Shown: positions 18,755 to 27,381, numbered from the stretch's first letter. The stretch: DNA of 64,000 nucleotides from Hyalangium gracile (GCF_020103725.1 NZ_JAHXBG010000009.1:186001-250000), one strand, 5' to 3'. Program-made: numbers and translations. The notes: generated by a model from the sequence alone, not told the origin.

Positions 18755-19742
18755 GCGGCACCTCGGGCACCGCCTGGATCAGCGCTCGGATGACCTCCGT
18801 GGACGCCACCTTCTCCAGCGAGGCCTCGTAGGCGAGCACCAGCCGGTGGTTGAGGATGGCGGGCGCCACGGCGACCACCTCGTCGAACCCTACGTTGGGC
18901 TTGCCACGCAGCAGCGCCAGGGCCCGGCCCGCGGCGGCCAGTCCCAGCGCGGCGCGCGGCGAGGCGCCATAGCGGACGAAGCGGCGCACGGCGTCCGGCG
19001 CGTGCGGCTGGCGCGGGTCGGTGGCCTCCACCAGGCGGCCGATGAAGTCGGCGACCGGCCCGGGCAGGTGCACCCGGTCCGTGGCGGCGAAGAGGCGCCC
19101 GAGGCTCTCCGCGTCGAGCACGGGCGGCAGCGCGGGGGGGGCGCCTCTCACACGGGTGGTGAGCAGCGTGCTCAGCGTCTTGGCTCCCACGGGCGGCACC
19201 TGGACGCGGAAGAGGAAGCGGTCGAGCTGCGCCTCGGGCAGCGGGTAGGTGCCCTCCAGCTCGATGGGGTTCTGCGTGGCCAGCACGAAGAAGGGGTCGG
19301 GCAACGAGCGGGTCTGCCCGAGCACCGTCACGCTGCGCTCCTGCATGGCCTCCAGCAGGGCGGACTGCGTCTTCGGGCTGGAGCGGTTGATCTCGTCAGC
19401 CAGGACGATGCTGGCGAAGAGCGGGCCCTCGCGGAAGGTGAACTCGCGGCGGCCCTCGCCCTCCAGCACGTAGGTGCCGGTGATGTCGCCGGGCAGCAGG
19501 TCCGGAGTGAACTGGATGCGGCGGAACGGCAGCGCGAGCAGCCGCGCGAGCGCCTTGCACAGCTCCGTCTTGCCGAGACCCGGCAGGCCCTCGAGCAGCA
19601 CGTGGCCTCGGGCGAGCACCGCCACCACCACCTGCTCGACGACGGTCTCCTGATCGAGCAGCACCTGGTTGAGGCCCTTCTTCAGCTGGGCCGCCACCTC
19701 CGCCGCCCCCTGCACCTCGGCGGGGCTCAGAAGCTCAGACAC
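18747..19742 (-). CDS. MoxR-family AAA+ ATPase
   Basis: A 331-aa MoxR ATPase. Walker A GLPGLGKT is at 52-59 and Walker B VLADEIN at 113-119. Sensor 1 is in ATQNPIELEGTYPLPEAQLD, with the RFLF element after it, and a C-terminal lid domain completes the fold. MoxR proteins act as chaperones with DUF58 and VWA partners, which are encoded downstream here. I prefer GTG 19742 because AGGAG lies 5 nt upstream. The longer frame begins at TTG 19772 and would overlap the upstream gene. Confidence 0.93.
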   Translation of the reverse strand: MSELLSPAEVQGAAEVAAQLKKGLNQVLLDQETVVEQVVVAVLARGHVLLEGLPGLGKTELCKALARLLALPFRRIQFTPDLLPGDITGTYVLEGEGRREFTFREGPLFASIVLADEINRSSPKTQSALLEAMQERSVTVLGQTRSLPDPFFVLATQNPIELEGTYPLPEAQLDRFLFRVQVPPVGAKTLSTLLTTRVRGAPPALPPVLDAESLGRLFAATDRVHLPGPVADFIGRLVEATDPRQPHAPDAVRRFVRYGASPRAALGLAAAGRALALLRGKPNVGFDEVVAVAPAILNHRLVLAYEASLEKVASTEVIRALIQAVPEVPRA

Positions 19743-19758
19743 GTCCGCTCCTCTCGTT

Positions 19759-21261
19759 TCACTGACTGCCAAAATATCGCTTCACCAGGTCGCGGTTGCG
19801 CGGCAGCAACGGCCCGGTGGAGTACCCCGGCGTCGCGTCGCCCTGCGCCCCCGTGCCCTGCGTCGGCGAGGGCACCACCATGATGCCCTCCCGCCGTGGC
19901 TCCGCGGCCTTCAGTCCCCACAGCTCGCTCGCCTCGCCGCCCTGGCCCTCTGGCAGGGGCTGGAACTCGAGGCGATCCGGATCCATCTCCGCCGCGTCCC
20001 CGAAGACGAGCGGCCGGCTCTCCCCCCCGCGCCCCACTCCCGCTCCCTTGCCCTCCCTCACGGAGCGGCTCGCGTGCCCGCCACGCTGCCCCTGACCCTG
20101 CCCCTGACCCTCACCATCTTCCTGCTCGCCCTGTCCCTGTCCTCTCCCCTGGCCCCGCCGTCCCGAGCCAGACCGACTTGCGCTCCCCTGCTGGCTGGGA
20201 TTGCCCTGGCCGAAGCGATCCGCGAGCTGCTGCTGTCGTCGCTCCAACGAGCGACGGAGGTCGGAGATCTGATCGAGGTTTCCTCCCGCCTGTCCGGACG
20301 CCGCCTTCCGTTGGCCCTGGGAGCCCTGCTGGCCCCCCGTCTCCGTGCCCTGGCTGTCTGTGGCGCCGTTCTCGCCGTTCTCCCCGTTCGCGCCCTTCGC
20401 ACCGTTCTCGCCGTTGGCCTCGCGCTGGCCCTGGGCACCGTTCTCGCCTGCCGTCCCCTGGCTATCCGAGAGCGCCATCAAGGCCCGCTCCAGTTCCTCG
20501 CGCTCGCGGGCCACGCTCTCCGCGCTTCCGGCGGCTCCCAGCTCCTCTTCCAATTCTCGAGCGGCCTCGGCGGCTCCGGCGAGCTCCGCGGCGGCCTCGG
20601 CGGCGCGCTCGGAAATCCGCTTGTCCAGCCCATCGGCGGCCTCCCAGTCGGCGGAGTCGAAGCGACCCTCGGCGACCTCCTCGGCCAGCCGGCGCAGCTC
20701 CTCGTCCATGGGACTGCCCAGCGGCTCCTCCCTGGCGAGCGCTTCGGCCTTGGCCTGAACGGCGGCGACCTTGGCGGCGGCAGCGGCGTTGATGTGGCGG
20801 GGAGAGGGGGCGGGCAGTGGCAGGAGGAAGCCAACGGCCAGGAACACGAGCGCGCCGAGCAGGGCGCCCACGGGACGCCGCCAGCGCACCTCGGGAGGCT
20901 TCACGGCGCGAGCGAACTGGTTGACGGAGAGCTCCCACTCTCCGACGGGGCGCTCCAGGCGGGTGAGCAGCAGGCCGCCCGCGTTGGCCGAGCGATCCGC
21001 GAGCACCGCCGCCTGCTCCAGGGAGATGCCTCGGTGGCGGGCGCGAAGTCCCCACCACAAGCCACCGGCCAGGAGGAACAGGGGCGCGGCCCACAGGGCG
21101 GTATCGCGCAGGAGCAGGCGAGCCACGACACAGAGCGTGACGGCGGCCCACATCGGACCGATGCCCGCTTCGGCCCAGGCCACCGCGTTGAGACGCCGCT
21201 GCACGCGCCGCACGGGCGCGAGCACGAGAGCCTGGAACCGGCGTTCTTCACTGACGGCCAT
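19759..21261 (-). CDS. Membrane protein with Gly/Gln-rich repeats, first gene of MoxR operon
   Basis: A protein of about 500 aa. Two membrane helices near the N-terminus (around AAVTLCVVARLLLRDTALWA) and one near 125-140 (GALLGALVFLAVGFLLPLP) precede an Ala/Glu-rich coiled coil. After that comes a highly biased section rich in Gly, Gln, Glu, Asn and Ser with short repeats (GANGENGENGA, GRGQGQGEQEDGEGQGQGQG). The C-terminal 80 residues are ordered-looking (SRPLVFGDAAEMDPDRLEFQ). It resembles the large DUF4175/DUF4159-like membrane partners seen next to MoxR genes, but I cannot assign a family firmly. The start is ATG 21261; GTG 21300 is an alternative. Confidence 0.75.
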   Translation of the reverse strand: MAVSEERRFQALVLAPVRRVQRRLNAVAWAEAGIGPMWAAVTLCVVARLLLRDTALWAAPLFLLAGGLWWGLRARHRGISLEQAAVLADRSANAGGLLLTRLERPVGEWELSVNQFARAVKPPEVRWRRPVGALLGALVFLAVGFLLPLPAPSPRHINAAAAAKVAAVQAKAEALAREEPLGSPMDEELRRLAEEVAEGRFDSADWEAADGLDKRISERAAEAAAELAGAAEAARELEEELGAAGSAESVAREREELERALMALSDSQGTAGENGAQGQREANGENGAKGANGENGENGATDSQGTETGGQQGSQGQRKAASGQAGGNLDQISDLRRSLERRQQQLADRFGQGNPSQQGSASRSGSGRRGQGRGQGQGEQEDGEGQGQGQGQRGGHASRSVREGKGAGVGRGGESRPLVFGDAAEMDPDRLEFQPLPEGQGGEASELWGLKAAEPRREGIMVVPSPTQGTGAQGDATPGYSTGPLLPRNRDLVKRYFGSQ

Positions 21262-21455
21262 GGACGGGACAGAGTGTCGGTCACCCGGAGGGGCTTTCAC
21301 AAGCCGCCCGGGACGTAGCCGCGCTCACAAGGGGCATGCTTCGGGTATGGCGTGGCAGGGCAAGCTCTCCTGGTCCGCGAATGGCCGGAGCTGCGAGCAC
21401 GATCCGACGCGCTCCAGCCTGAGCCTCACGGCGCCCTCGCGGTAGCCTGCCCCTC

Positions 21456-23204
21456 ATGGCTCATGCTGCGAAGCTGTCCCAGCACTGCCGCACCTCCCTG
21501 GCGCTCCCCTCGGCGCTCCTCGTCCTGGCCATGAGCCTCCTGCCAGCCTGTGCCACTCGCTCGGCTGGCTCGACGGCTCGCGAGTTCAGGCTCTCGGGTT
21601 ACGACTCGGCTGCGCATGTCACCCGAGATTCCTCATCCGATGAGTCCCAGCGCCTTCCTGTCCCCTCGTGGAAGGCTGACACCGCGACACTGGAGCGAGC
21701 ACGACGCGCGGAAACAGAACACGCGGTGCAAACGCTCTGGACGGTGGTGAGGGCCACGGACTCTCCCGGTGCCAGATGGGAGTTCCGCTTCTGGTCTCAT
21801 GCTGGCGCCCTCACGCTCCTCTCCCTGCGACTCATCGAGGAAGGCGATGGGCAGGCGGTCCCCGTGAGCCGAGGGGCGTTCCTCCAGCGCCTCGAACGAG
21901 AGTTCCCCACTCTGCTGGGGACCCGACCGCGAGAACTCACCCTCTCCCTTGAGAGGCAGGAGAAACGTTGGAGCGTGGATCTCGACACGTCCTCACGCGA
22001 CTCTCCGCCCGCCTACGCGAGGACGCTCCCCTCCACTCGCGCTGGCACCTCCGATGAAGAGTACCGACAGGCACTGGACATGGCGCGACGCGTCACGAGG
22101 CTGCTGGGCGTGTCTCGCGATGGCAGTTCTCGCCTGGTGGTGCGGTTGATGCTGGAGGACCAGCGGCTCGTGGGCTGGGAGCCGGGAGAACTGGACTCCT
22201 CGGGCGATGGCCCCCTCCTCCACCCTGGCGAGGAAGCAGTGACCACGGTCCTCGGAGCCTTGCTGCCCTTCATGCGCGGAATGGGCGAACGCTCGGTGGC
22301 CCTCACGCTGCACGGCAGGCACAGGCACGGAGACGCCCAGCCTCGCTGGCAGGTGGTGGAAGCTCGCACGCTGGAGCCACCGCCACCGCCCATGGAGGTG
22401 GCGGACTTCCACCAGGAGTACCGCGCACTGCACGAGCACATCCTCGTCGAGTTCCAGGATCAGTCGCGCCAATACGCGGTGCTCGCGGCGGGCTTCACCC
22501 TGGAGCAGATCGCCTACGCCGTCGTGGGCGGCCTGCTGATCAAGCGCGCTCTGGTGCTCATCGAAGTGGCGGCCCCCACCATCACCTCCGTCCTGGCGCG
22601 GGGCGGCAAAGGCGCGGTGAGCTGGTTCCGTACCGTGCTGGTGCGTGCGGCTCCCGAGGAGCGTGTGCTCCTCCAACAGTTGTGGATGAAGGTGGAGACG
22701 CAGGGGCTCAACTCACTCACGGTGGCGGAGAGGCAGCAGTTCGGTGCCCTCATGAGCCGCCTGGAGAGAGTGTTGAGCACGCCTCTGGACAACTATGCCA
22801 AGGACAGACTCCGCGAGTGGGCACGCCAGGAGTACTTCACTCTGTACAATCCTCAGTTCGCCAGGCTGCTGGGAACCCAGGAAATGAAGTTCTACCAGGT
22901 GCATCACCTCCATCCGATGGAGTATGCCCACCTCTTCCCGAAGCTGGATATCAACGGCGGATTCAACCTCACGGCCGTCCACGTGGATGTTCACCGCAGC
23001 ATCAGTGCTGTCTGGCGCTCACTTGGAGGAGCCTCGGAACGGATGAAACCTCAGGACGTCGAGCGGGCAGTGGAGATCATCCACCGCCATTACCACCGCT
23101 GGTTCGGGAAGCGCTTCGATCCAAGAGAGGCCTCGGCTCTGGCCAACGCCAAGAATGCTGCGCTGGAAGAGATGGCTGCACTCAAAGCATCACTGACTCC
23201 ATGA
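21456..23204 (+). CDS. Lipoprotein with C-terminal His-rich nuclease-like domain, candidate toxin
   Basis: A 582-aa predicted lipoprotein. A signal peptide with lipobox LLPAC puts the lipidated Cys at 32. Residues ~40-330 have no recognised domain. A hydrophobic, membrane-like section spans about 335-395 (LEQIAYAVVGGLLIKRALVL). The C-terminal domain has VHHLHPMEYAHLF (H483, H484, H486) and VHVDVHRSI (H509, H513). That spacing (HH..HP.E..N..NL..VH..VH..I...W) recalls HNH/AHH-type nuclease toxins and, loosely, the DUF2380 lipoproteins of myxobacteria. A SUKH-like gene follows 18 nt later. A lipoprotein leader joined to a C-terminal toxin domain with a downstream partner is the layout of SitA outer-membrane-exchange toxins. 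The toxin role is inference. Confidence 0.72.
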   Translation: MAHAAKLSQHCRTSLALPSALLVLAMSLLPACATRSAGSTAREFRLSGYDSAAHVTRDSSSDESQRLPVPSWKADTATLERARRAETEHAVQTLWTVVRATDSPGARWEFRFWSHAGALTLLSLRLIEEGDGQAVPVSRGAFLQRLEREFPTLLGTRPRELTLSLERQEKRWSVDLDTSSRDSPPAYARTLPSTRAGTSDEEYRQALDMARRVTRLLGVSRDGSSRLVVRLMLEDQRLVGWEPGELDSSGDGPLLHPGEEAVTTVLGALLPFMRGMGERSVALTLHGRHRHGDAQPRWQVVEARTLEPPPPPMEVADFHQEYRALHEHILVEFQDQSRQYAVLAAGFTLEQIAYAVVGGLLIKRALVLIEVAAPTITSVLARGGKGAVSWFRTVLVRAAPEERVLLQQLWMKVETQGLNSLTVAERQQFGALMSRLERVLSTPLDNYAKDRLREWARQEYFTLYNPQFARLLGTQEMKFYQVHHLHPMEYAHLFPKLDINGGFNLTAVHVDVHRSISAVWRSLGGASERMKPQDVERAVEIIHRHYHRWFGKRFDPREASALANAKNAALEEMAALKASLTP

Positions 23205-23222
23205 GCTGAGAGACAAGGCTGC

Positions 23223-23870
23223 ATGCCTGATACGGCCCCGCTTCCAGGATTCGACCGGCTCGTCGGCATCTGCCAGCGCCACGCCCTCGCCTTGAGCCTC
23301 TCTCCCCCGCTCTCAACCGCGCCCAAAGCTGGAGAGCTGCTCTTCGGCGAGCCTGTGGACCCTCAGCTGGCAGCCGTCTACTCGCGCCTGGGCGCCGCTG
23401 AACTCGGTCCACTCACTCTCTACCGACCCGGCTCTGAATGGATGGATCTCGTTCCGTGGAATGAGCGGCTGAGGGAAGATGGAGCGGAGCCCTTTCGCTC
23501 CTGTCTCGTCTTCGGAGAGAAGACGGGCTTCTCCTATTACCTCGGCACCGTTCCCACCCTGGCCAACGCCCACGCGCTCCAACCGGTCGTCTACATCGAC
23601 GGTCACGAAGCTCCGTTTGCCATCCCCGTCGCCTCCAGCGTCGACCGCTTCTTCGACACCTACTCCCGTTACCTGGAGCGGATGGCCGTCGACCTCGAGT
23701 ACGTCCATACGGGCTCTCCCGCCCTGCTCTTCCCCTGGAGCACGCCCGAACTCGTCGCCTCGGACGCTCCCCTGATCGCTCAGGTGCGCGCCGGCCGCTT
23801 CGATTTCCTGGCCCATGGCGCCCCGGGCGCACTCGAGTGGCTCGAGCAGTTGCGGCACACGCTCCCCTAG
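23223..23870 (+). CDS. SUKH (SMI1/KNR4)-like protein, candidate immunity protein
   Basis: A 215-aa soluble protein without signal peptide. The centre has alternating strands (CLVFGEKTGFSYYLGTV, PVVYIDGHEAPFAIPV) and then ASSVDRFFDTYSRYLE at 138-153. That resembles the closing (I/V)ASSFxxFL helix of SMI1/KNR4 (SUKH) immunity proteins. SUKH proteins bind and neutralise nuclease-type toxins. The gene follows the lipoprotein gene by 18 nt in the same direction and is probably co-transcribed. The family assignment is by pattern only and moderate; the pairing is the stronger argument. Confidence 0.62.
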   Translation: MPDTAPLPGFDRLVGICQRHALALSLSPPLSTAPKAGELLFGEPVDPQLAAVYSRLGAAELGPLTLYRPGSEWMDLVPWNERLREDGAEPFRSCLVFGEKTGFSYYLGTVPTLANAHALQPVVYIDGHEAPFAIPVASSVDRFFDTYSRYLERMAVDLEYVHTGSPALLFPWSTPELVASDAPLIAQVRAGRFDFLAHGAPGALEWLEQLRHTLP

Positions 23871-24158
23871 AAGCCAGGCGTCCCTCTACCCAGGGAAGCA
23901 CACGTCTTCCCACTTTCTCCGCCTCACACTCCCAGCGCGGGCCTCAGCTCCGTCGGCCCCTGGCGGGGTCAGCCGCTCCAGGTCCTTTCTTGCGGCCTGG
24001 GAAACGAGCGCCAACCTGCCGATTCATTTGACTTTTTGTCCCCGGAGAAGAATGGATGCGGCGCTCTGTTCGAGCCTCGGGTCCCGATGGACCCCGTGAC
24101 ACAACCAGCACGTGGCATTTCCACGCAAGGCCGGTGTTCTGCTGGTTCCCTCTCACCG

Positions 24159-24872
24159 ATGCAGGCTTCCATGACGTCCCTCCTTCTCCTCGTCCAGGCT
24201 GGCCAGCCCGAGCTCGGCTGGCTGAGCCGCAAGCTGCTCGGCGTCACTCTCTCCAGCGCGGAGTGGGTGCTGTGGCTGCTCGTCACCCTGTCCGTGCTCT
24301 CCATCGCGCTCATGCTCGAGCGCGCCGTCTACTTCGCCACCCACCGGCTCAGTGACTCGGAGGCCCTGGCCGTCAAGCTGGCCCGCGGCGAGTTCGACGC
24401 CGTGCGCGCCGCCATCCAGGGCAAGAAGGGCATGGAGGCCGCCGTCATCCGCGAGGGCCTCGACTCCACCGCCCAGGGCCCCGACACCGTCGAGCAGGTG
24501 ATCGCCTCCACCGTCTCCCGCGAGCGCCCCCAGTACGAGCGCTACCTGTCCTTCCTGGGCACCCTGGGCAACAACGCGCCGTTCATCGGCCTGTTCGGCA
24601 CGGTGCTCGGCATCATCAAGGCGTTCAACGACCTGGGCGCCACCAACGTCAAGGGCGCCGCCATCCAGCAGACCGTGATGGCCGGCATCTCCGAGGCGCT
24701 CGTCGCCACCGCCGTGGGCCTGGCCGTGGCCATCCCCGCCGTGGTCGCCTTCAACGTCTTCAACCGCCAGCTCAAGACGCTCACCAGCCGCACCAATGCC
24801 CTGGGCTTCGCCCTGGTGGGCAGCCTGCGCGCCGAGGGCCGCAAGACCGCCACCTCCGCGGAGGGGCGCTAG
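24159..24872 (+). CDS. exbB: MotA/TolQ/ExbB proton channel family protein
   Basis: A 237-aa inner-membrane protein with three hydrophobic helices. The first (EWVLWLLVTLSVLSIALML) follows a short N-terminus. The pair near the C-terminus includes the conserved TolQ/ExbB stretch LGTLGNNAPFIGLFGTVLGI and ISEALVATAVGLAVAIPAVV. It forms the proton channel with ExbD to energise TonB. ATG 24159 is chosen; ATG 24171 is equally possible and neither has a strong ribosome binding site. exbD follows after 3 nt. Confidence 0.92.
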   Translation: MQASMTSLLLLVQAGQPELGWLSRKLLGVTLSSAEWVLWLLVTLSVLSIALMLERAVYFATHRLSDSEALAVKLARGEFDAVRAAIQGKKGMEAAVIREGLDSTAQGPDTVEQVIASTVSRERPQYERYLSFLGTLGNNAPFIGLFGTVLGIIKAFNDLGATNVKGAAIQQTVMAGISEALVATAVGLAVAIPAVVAFNVFNRQLKTLTSRTNALGFALVGSLRAEGRKTATSAEGR

Positions 24873-24875
24873 GCC

Positions 24876-25319
24876 ATGGCCGGCGGTGCGCAGCAGGACA
24901 ACGAAGAGGAAATCACCGGCATCAACGTCACGCCCCTGGTGGACATCGTGCTGGTGCTCCTCATCATCTTCATGGTGACGGCCAACTTCATCGTCCGCGA
25001 GACGGTGGAGGTGGACCTGCCCCGCGCCGCCAACGGCGGCGAGACGGTGCAGGGGCTCGTCAACGTCGTCCTCGACAAGGACGGCAAGCTCTACTTCGAC
25101 GGCACCGAGGTGCCCGAGGACGAGCTGAATCGCAAGGTGGCCGAGGCGGTGGCCAAGGACAAGGACACCCGCGCCATCATCAGCGCCGACCAGAGCCTGC
25201 CGTACGGCCGGGTGATGCACCTCATCGACGTGGTGAAGGGACAGGGCATCGCCAAGTTCGCCCTCAACATCCAGAAGGATGCCGCGCCCACACCCGCGGC
25301 GGCTCCCGCGAGTCCCTGA
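24876..25319 (+). CDS. exbD: ExbD/TolR biopolymer transport protein
   Basis: A 147-aa protein with a short cytoplasmic N-terminus, one membrane helix (INVTPLVDIVLVLLIIFMV) and a periplasmic domain. The essential proton-carrying Asp of the family is D23 in TPLVDIVLVLL. The periplasmic part (KDGKLYFDGTEVP, DQSLPYGRVMHLIDVVK) matches ExbD. It sits between exbB and tonB with gaps of 3 and 12 nt, which indicates one operon. Confidence 0.94.
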   Translation: MAGGAQQDNEEEITGINVTPLVDIVLVLLIIFMVTANFIVRETVEVDLPRAANGGETVQGLVNVVLDKDGKLYFDGTEVPEDELNRKVAEAVAKDKDTRAIISADQSLPYGRVMHLIDVVKGQGIAKFALNIQKDAAPTPAAAPASP

Positions 25320-25331
25320 GGCGAGGCGCCC

Positions 25332-26120
25332 ATGAGCCAGGCGATTCTCGACAACCCGCTGCCTCCACGCCGCTCGTCGCAGTGGGCCCTCGTGTTCGTG
25401 CTCGTCTCGCTGGCGCTGCACGGCGTGGGCCTGTTCGCGCTCAGCCGCATGAAGGACCGCGCCATCCACGAGGCGCAGAAGCCGGTGGAGCTCGTCATGG
25501 TGGAGGTGCAGAAGCCTCCGCCTCCGCCCCCTCCCCCCAAGGAGGAGCCCAAGCCCCCCGAGCCTCCCAAGGCCAGGCCCCCGCCCAAGCCGCCCCCCGT
25601 GAAGGTGGCCCAGGCGGAGAAGCCGCCCCCGCCTCCGCCGGAGCAGGCCCCGCCTCCGCCCAACGAGCCGCCCCCCGAGCCCACCAAGCCGGTGCCGCTC
25701 GTGGTGGGCATCTCCATGTCCTCCACCACCGCCGCCGGCGGCTTCGCCGCGCCCGTGGGCAACACCGCCTACGGCAAGGTGGACAGCAAGGCCAAGGCCC
25801 CCAGCGAGGTGAAGGAGTACGCGGCGCCCAAGTACACCCCCATCTACCAGGTGGACTCCGAGCCCCAGGTCGCCTCCGAGGTGAAGATCCCCTACCCCGA
25901 GGAGGCCCGGCGCGCCGGCATCGAGGGCACCGTCACGCTCTCCATCACCATCGATCCCGAGGGCAAGGTGGTGGCCGCGAAGATCATCTCCGGCCCCGGC
26001 TACGGACTGAACGAGGCGGCGCGCGACGCCATCAAGCGCTTCCGCTTCAAGCCCGCCATCAAGGGCGGAGAGGCCGTCTCCACGGAGATGAAGTACGCCT
26101 ACACCTTCCTGCTGGACTAG
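25332..26120 (+). CDS. tonB: TonB energy-transducing protein
   Basis: A 262-aa protein. One membrane helix (about 17-36, WALVFVLVSLALHGVGLFAL) is followed by a Pro/Lys-rich periplasmic spacer (residues ~58-120, with PPPPPPPPKEEPKPPEPPK). The C-terminal TonB domain carries IPYPEEARRAGIEGTVTLSI and FRFKPAIKGGE. It delivers the ExbB/ExbD proton energy to outer-membrane receptors. Its TAG stop shares bases with the stop of the convergent marR gene (CTAG). Confidence 0.93.
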   Translation: MSQAILDNPLPPRRSSQWALVFVLVSLALHGVGLFALSRMKDRAIHEAQKPVELVMVEVQKPPPPPPPPKEEPKPPEPPKARPPPKPPPVKVAQAEKPPPPPPEQAPPPPNEPPPEPTKPVPLVVGISMSSTTAAGGFAAPVGNTAYGKVDSKAKAPSEVKEYAAPKYTPIYQVDSEPQVASEVKIPYPEEARRAGIEGTVTLSITIDPEGKVVAAKIISGPGYGLNEAARDAIKRFRFKPAIKGGEAVSTEMKYAYTFLLD

Positions 26121-26671
26121 CCCGGCTTGTCGTCTCGCGCGGGCAGCGGAGCACAGCTCCCGCGCGAGGCCTCCCGCTGCTCGCTCAGCTTCGCCACCGC
26201 GCGCACCATCACGTCGCGCAGCGCGCGCAGGTCCTCCGCCGAGAGCGCCGAGATGGCCGCGGGCGGCTCGGCCACCCGCTCCATCAGCCGCTGCCGCACC
26301 TCCGCGCCCGCCGCCGTGAGACACAGCAGCTTCACCCGCCGGTCGTGCTCCGCGCTGCGCCGCTCCACCAGGCCCCGCGCCTCGAGCCTATCCACCAGCC
26401 CCGTCACGTTCGAGGCATCACACGCCAGGTAGCTGGCCATCACGCTCATCGGCTGCGGGCCGTAGCCCAGCGTTCGCAGCATGTGCGCCTGCACCGTCGA
26501 CAGGTCGAACTCCGCCGCCAGTCCCGGGAAGTGCCGCATGCGCTCCTGGATGAGCTCGAAGAGCGGCTTCCACGCCTCGCGCGCCAGATTCTCCTCGGGT
26601 CTGGAGGAGCCCACCGCCTCGCTGCTCTGCGTCGCGCGGGCCTCCATCCCTTCCACTTCCGTCCTGCTCAT
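26117..26671 (-). CDS. MarR-family transcriptional regulator
   Basis: A 184-aa winged-helix regulator. The recognition part is PMSVMASYLACDASNVTGLV and the wing RLEARGLVERRSAEHDRRVK. The MarR signature DRR(V)KLLCLT follows. I chose ATG 26671. A promoter (TTGTCG, 17 nt, TACGAT) lies immediately upstream and would start the transcript at about this ATG, which suits a leaderless message since no ribosome binding site is visible. A longer frame begins at TTG 26719 but would contain that promoter. The ligand is unknown; tonB converges on it. Confidence 0.88.
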   Translation of the reverse strand: MSRTEVEGMEARATQSSEAVGSSRPEENLAREAWKPLFELIQERMRHFPGLAAEFDLSTVQAHMLRTLGYGPQPMSVMASYLACDASNVTGLVDRLEARGLVERRSAEHDRRVKLLCLTAAGAEVRQRLMERVAEPPAAISALSAEDLRALRDVMVRAVAKLSEQREASRGSCAPLPARDDKPG

Positions 26672-26726
26672 GGCGCCATCGTAATTCACTCGTGGCACCT
26701 CGACAATTGACTTCCTCAACCATTGG
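26672..26726 (-). promoter_or_regulatory. Predicted marR promoter and imperfect palindrome
   Basis: On the minus strand a -35 TTGTCG (26701-26706) and a -10 TACGAT (26678-26683) are 17 nt apart. The predicted start is near 26671. The stretch 26704-26725 (CAAT-TGA-CTTCC-TCA-ACC-ATTG) is an imperfect palindrome over the -35 box, so MarR could repress itself here. This is a prediction from pattern only. Confidence 0.4.
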
Positions 26727-26811
26727 GGATGACAAGCTCACCGGTTCCCCGTGTGCCTGGAAGCCACGGGACGGGGCAGCCTGATGGCCCCCCGCCCCGC
26801 TCACGCCGCGC

Positions 26812-27264
26812 TCAGCAGGCGATGTCGAGGCAGGAGGCGCCCTTCGGCGCGCAGACGCCGCAGCTCGGGTTGCAGCACCAGGTGCCCGCGCCGCAGCTGT
26901 TGCCACCGCAGGAGCCGCCCAGCTGCTGCTCCTCCGGGGGCAGCGGCTTCATGGCCGCCGCCTCGGGCTGCTGCGGCTGCTGCGCCACCTCGCACATCAC
27001 GTCCAGACATGAGGCGCCCTTCGGGGCGCAGACGCCACAGCTCGCGTTGCAGCAGTAGGTGCCCTTGCCACAGGTGTTGCTGCCGCAGGGCACGCCGATG
27101 ACGTTCTCGTCCGCCTCCGCTCCGCCACCGTTGTGGAGGCCGGCGCCAGCAACGGGGTCGACGTTCGCATGCTGAGCCTGCGTGTCGGTGGACTCCTCCA
27201 CCGTGCCGCCGCACGCCGAGGCCATCAGGGCCAACACCGCGACTGCCATCCAACGAAGCTTCAT
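26812..27264 (-). CDS. Cys-rich lipoprotein with two CCN-SCGVCAPKGASC repeats
   Basis: A 150-aa lipoprotein. The signal peptide (KLRWMAVAVLALMASAC) has a lipobox and the lipidated Cys at 18. The mature part holds two near-identical repeats, each with CG.N.CG.GT.CC, then N.SCGVCAPKGASCLD and a final Cys. The repeats are separated by a Pro/Gln/Ala-rich linker. The Cys spacing suggests a disulfide-bonded knot. GGGAG lies 5 nt before the ATG. Many myxobacterial lipoproteins carry similar modules; the function is unknown. Confidence 0.8.
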   Translation of the reverse strand: MKLRWMAVAVLALMASACGGTVEESTDTQAQHANVDPVAGAGLHNGGGAEADENVIGVPCGSNTCGKGTYCCNASCGVCAPKGASCLDVMCEVAQQPQQPEAAAMKPLPPEEQQLGGSCGGNSCGAGTWCCNPSCGVCAPKGASCLDIAC

Positions 27265-27322
27265 GGGAACTCCCGTGGGTAGAGGGACACTGCCGGCGCG
27301 GGAAGGTACGGAAGCCTCGACT

Positions 27323-27341
27323 CAAAAAACAGGACTTCCTG
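27323..27341 (-). terminator. Rho-independent terminator-like hairpin after oxidoreductase gene
   Basis: On the minus strand, CAGG-AAGT-CCTG is followed by TTTTTTGA, about 40 nt after the stop at 27382. TCAAA upstream and TTTGA downstream can lengthen the stem. T-runs are rare in this GC-rich window, which supports the call. Confidence 0.5.
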
Positions 27342-27381
27342 CATCTCTTTGAAATCCAGCCAGAGCCGCAACCCTCCTACA

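Noticed and set aside
24028-24033. TTGACT as a -35 box before exbB
   Set aside because: No acceptable -10 box at 16-18 nt spacing.
24153-26324. Long minus-strand open frame over exbB-exbD-tonB
   Set aside because: It mirrors three well-supported genes and is His/Gly/Asp-rich.
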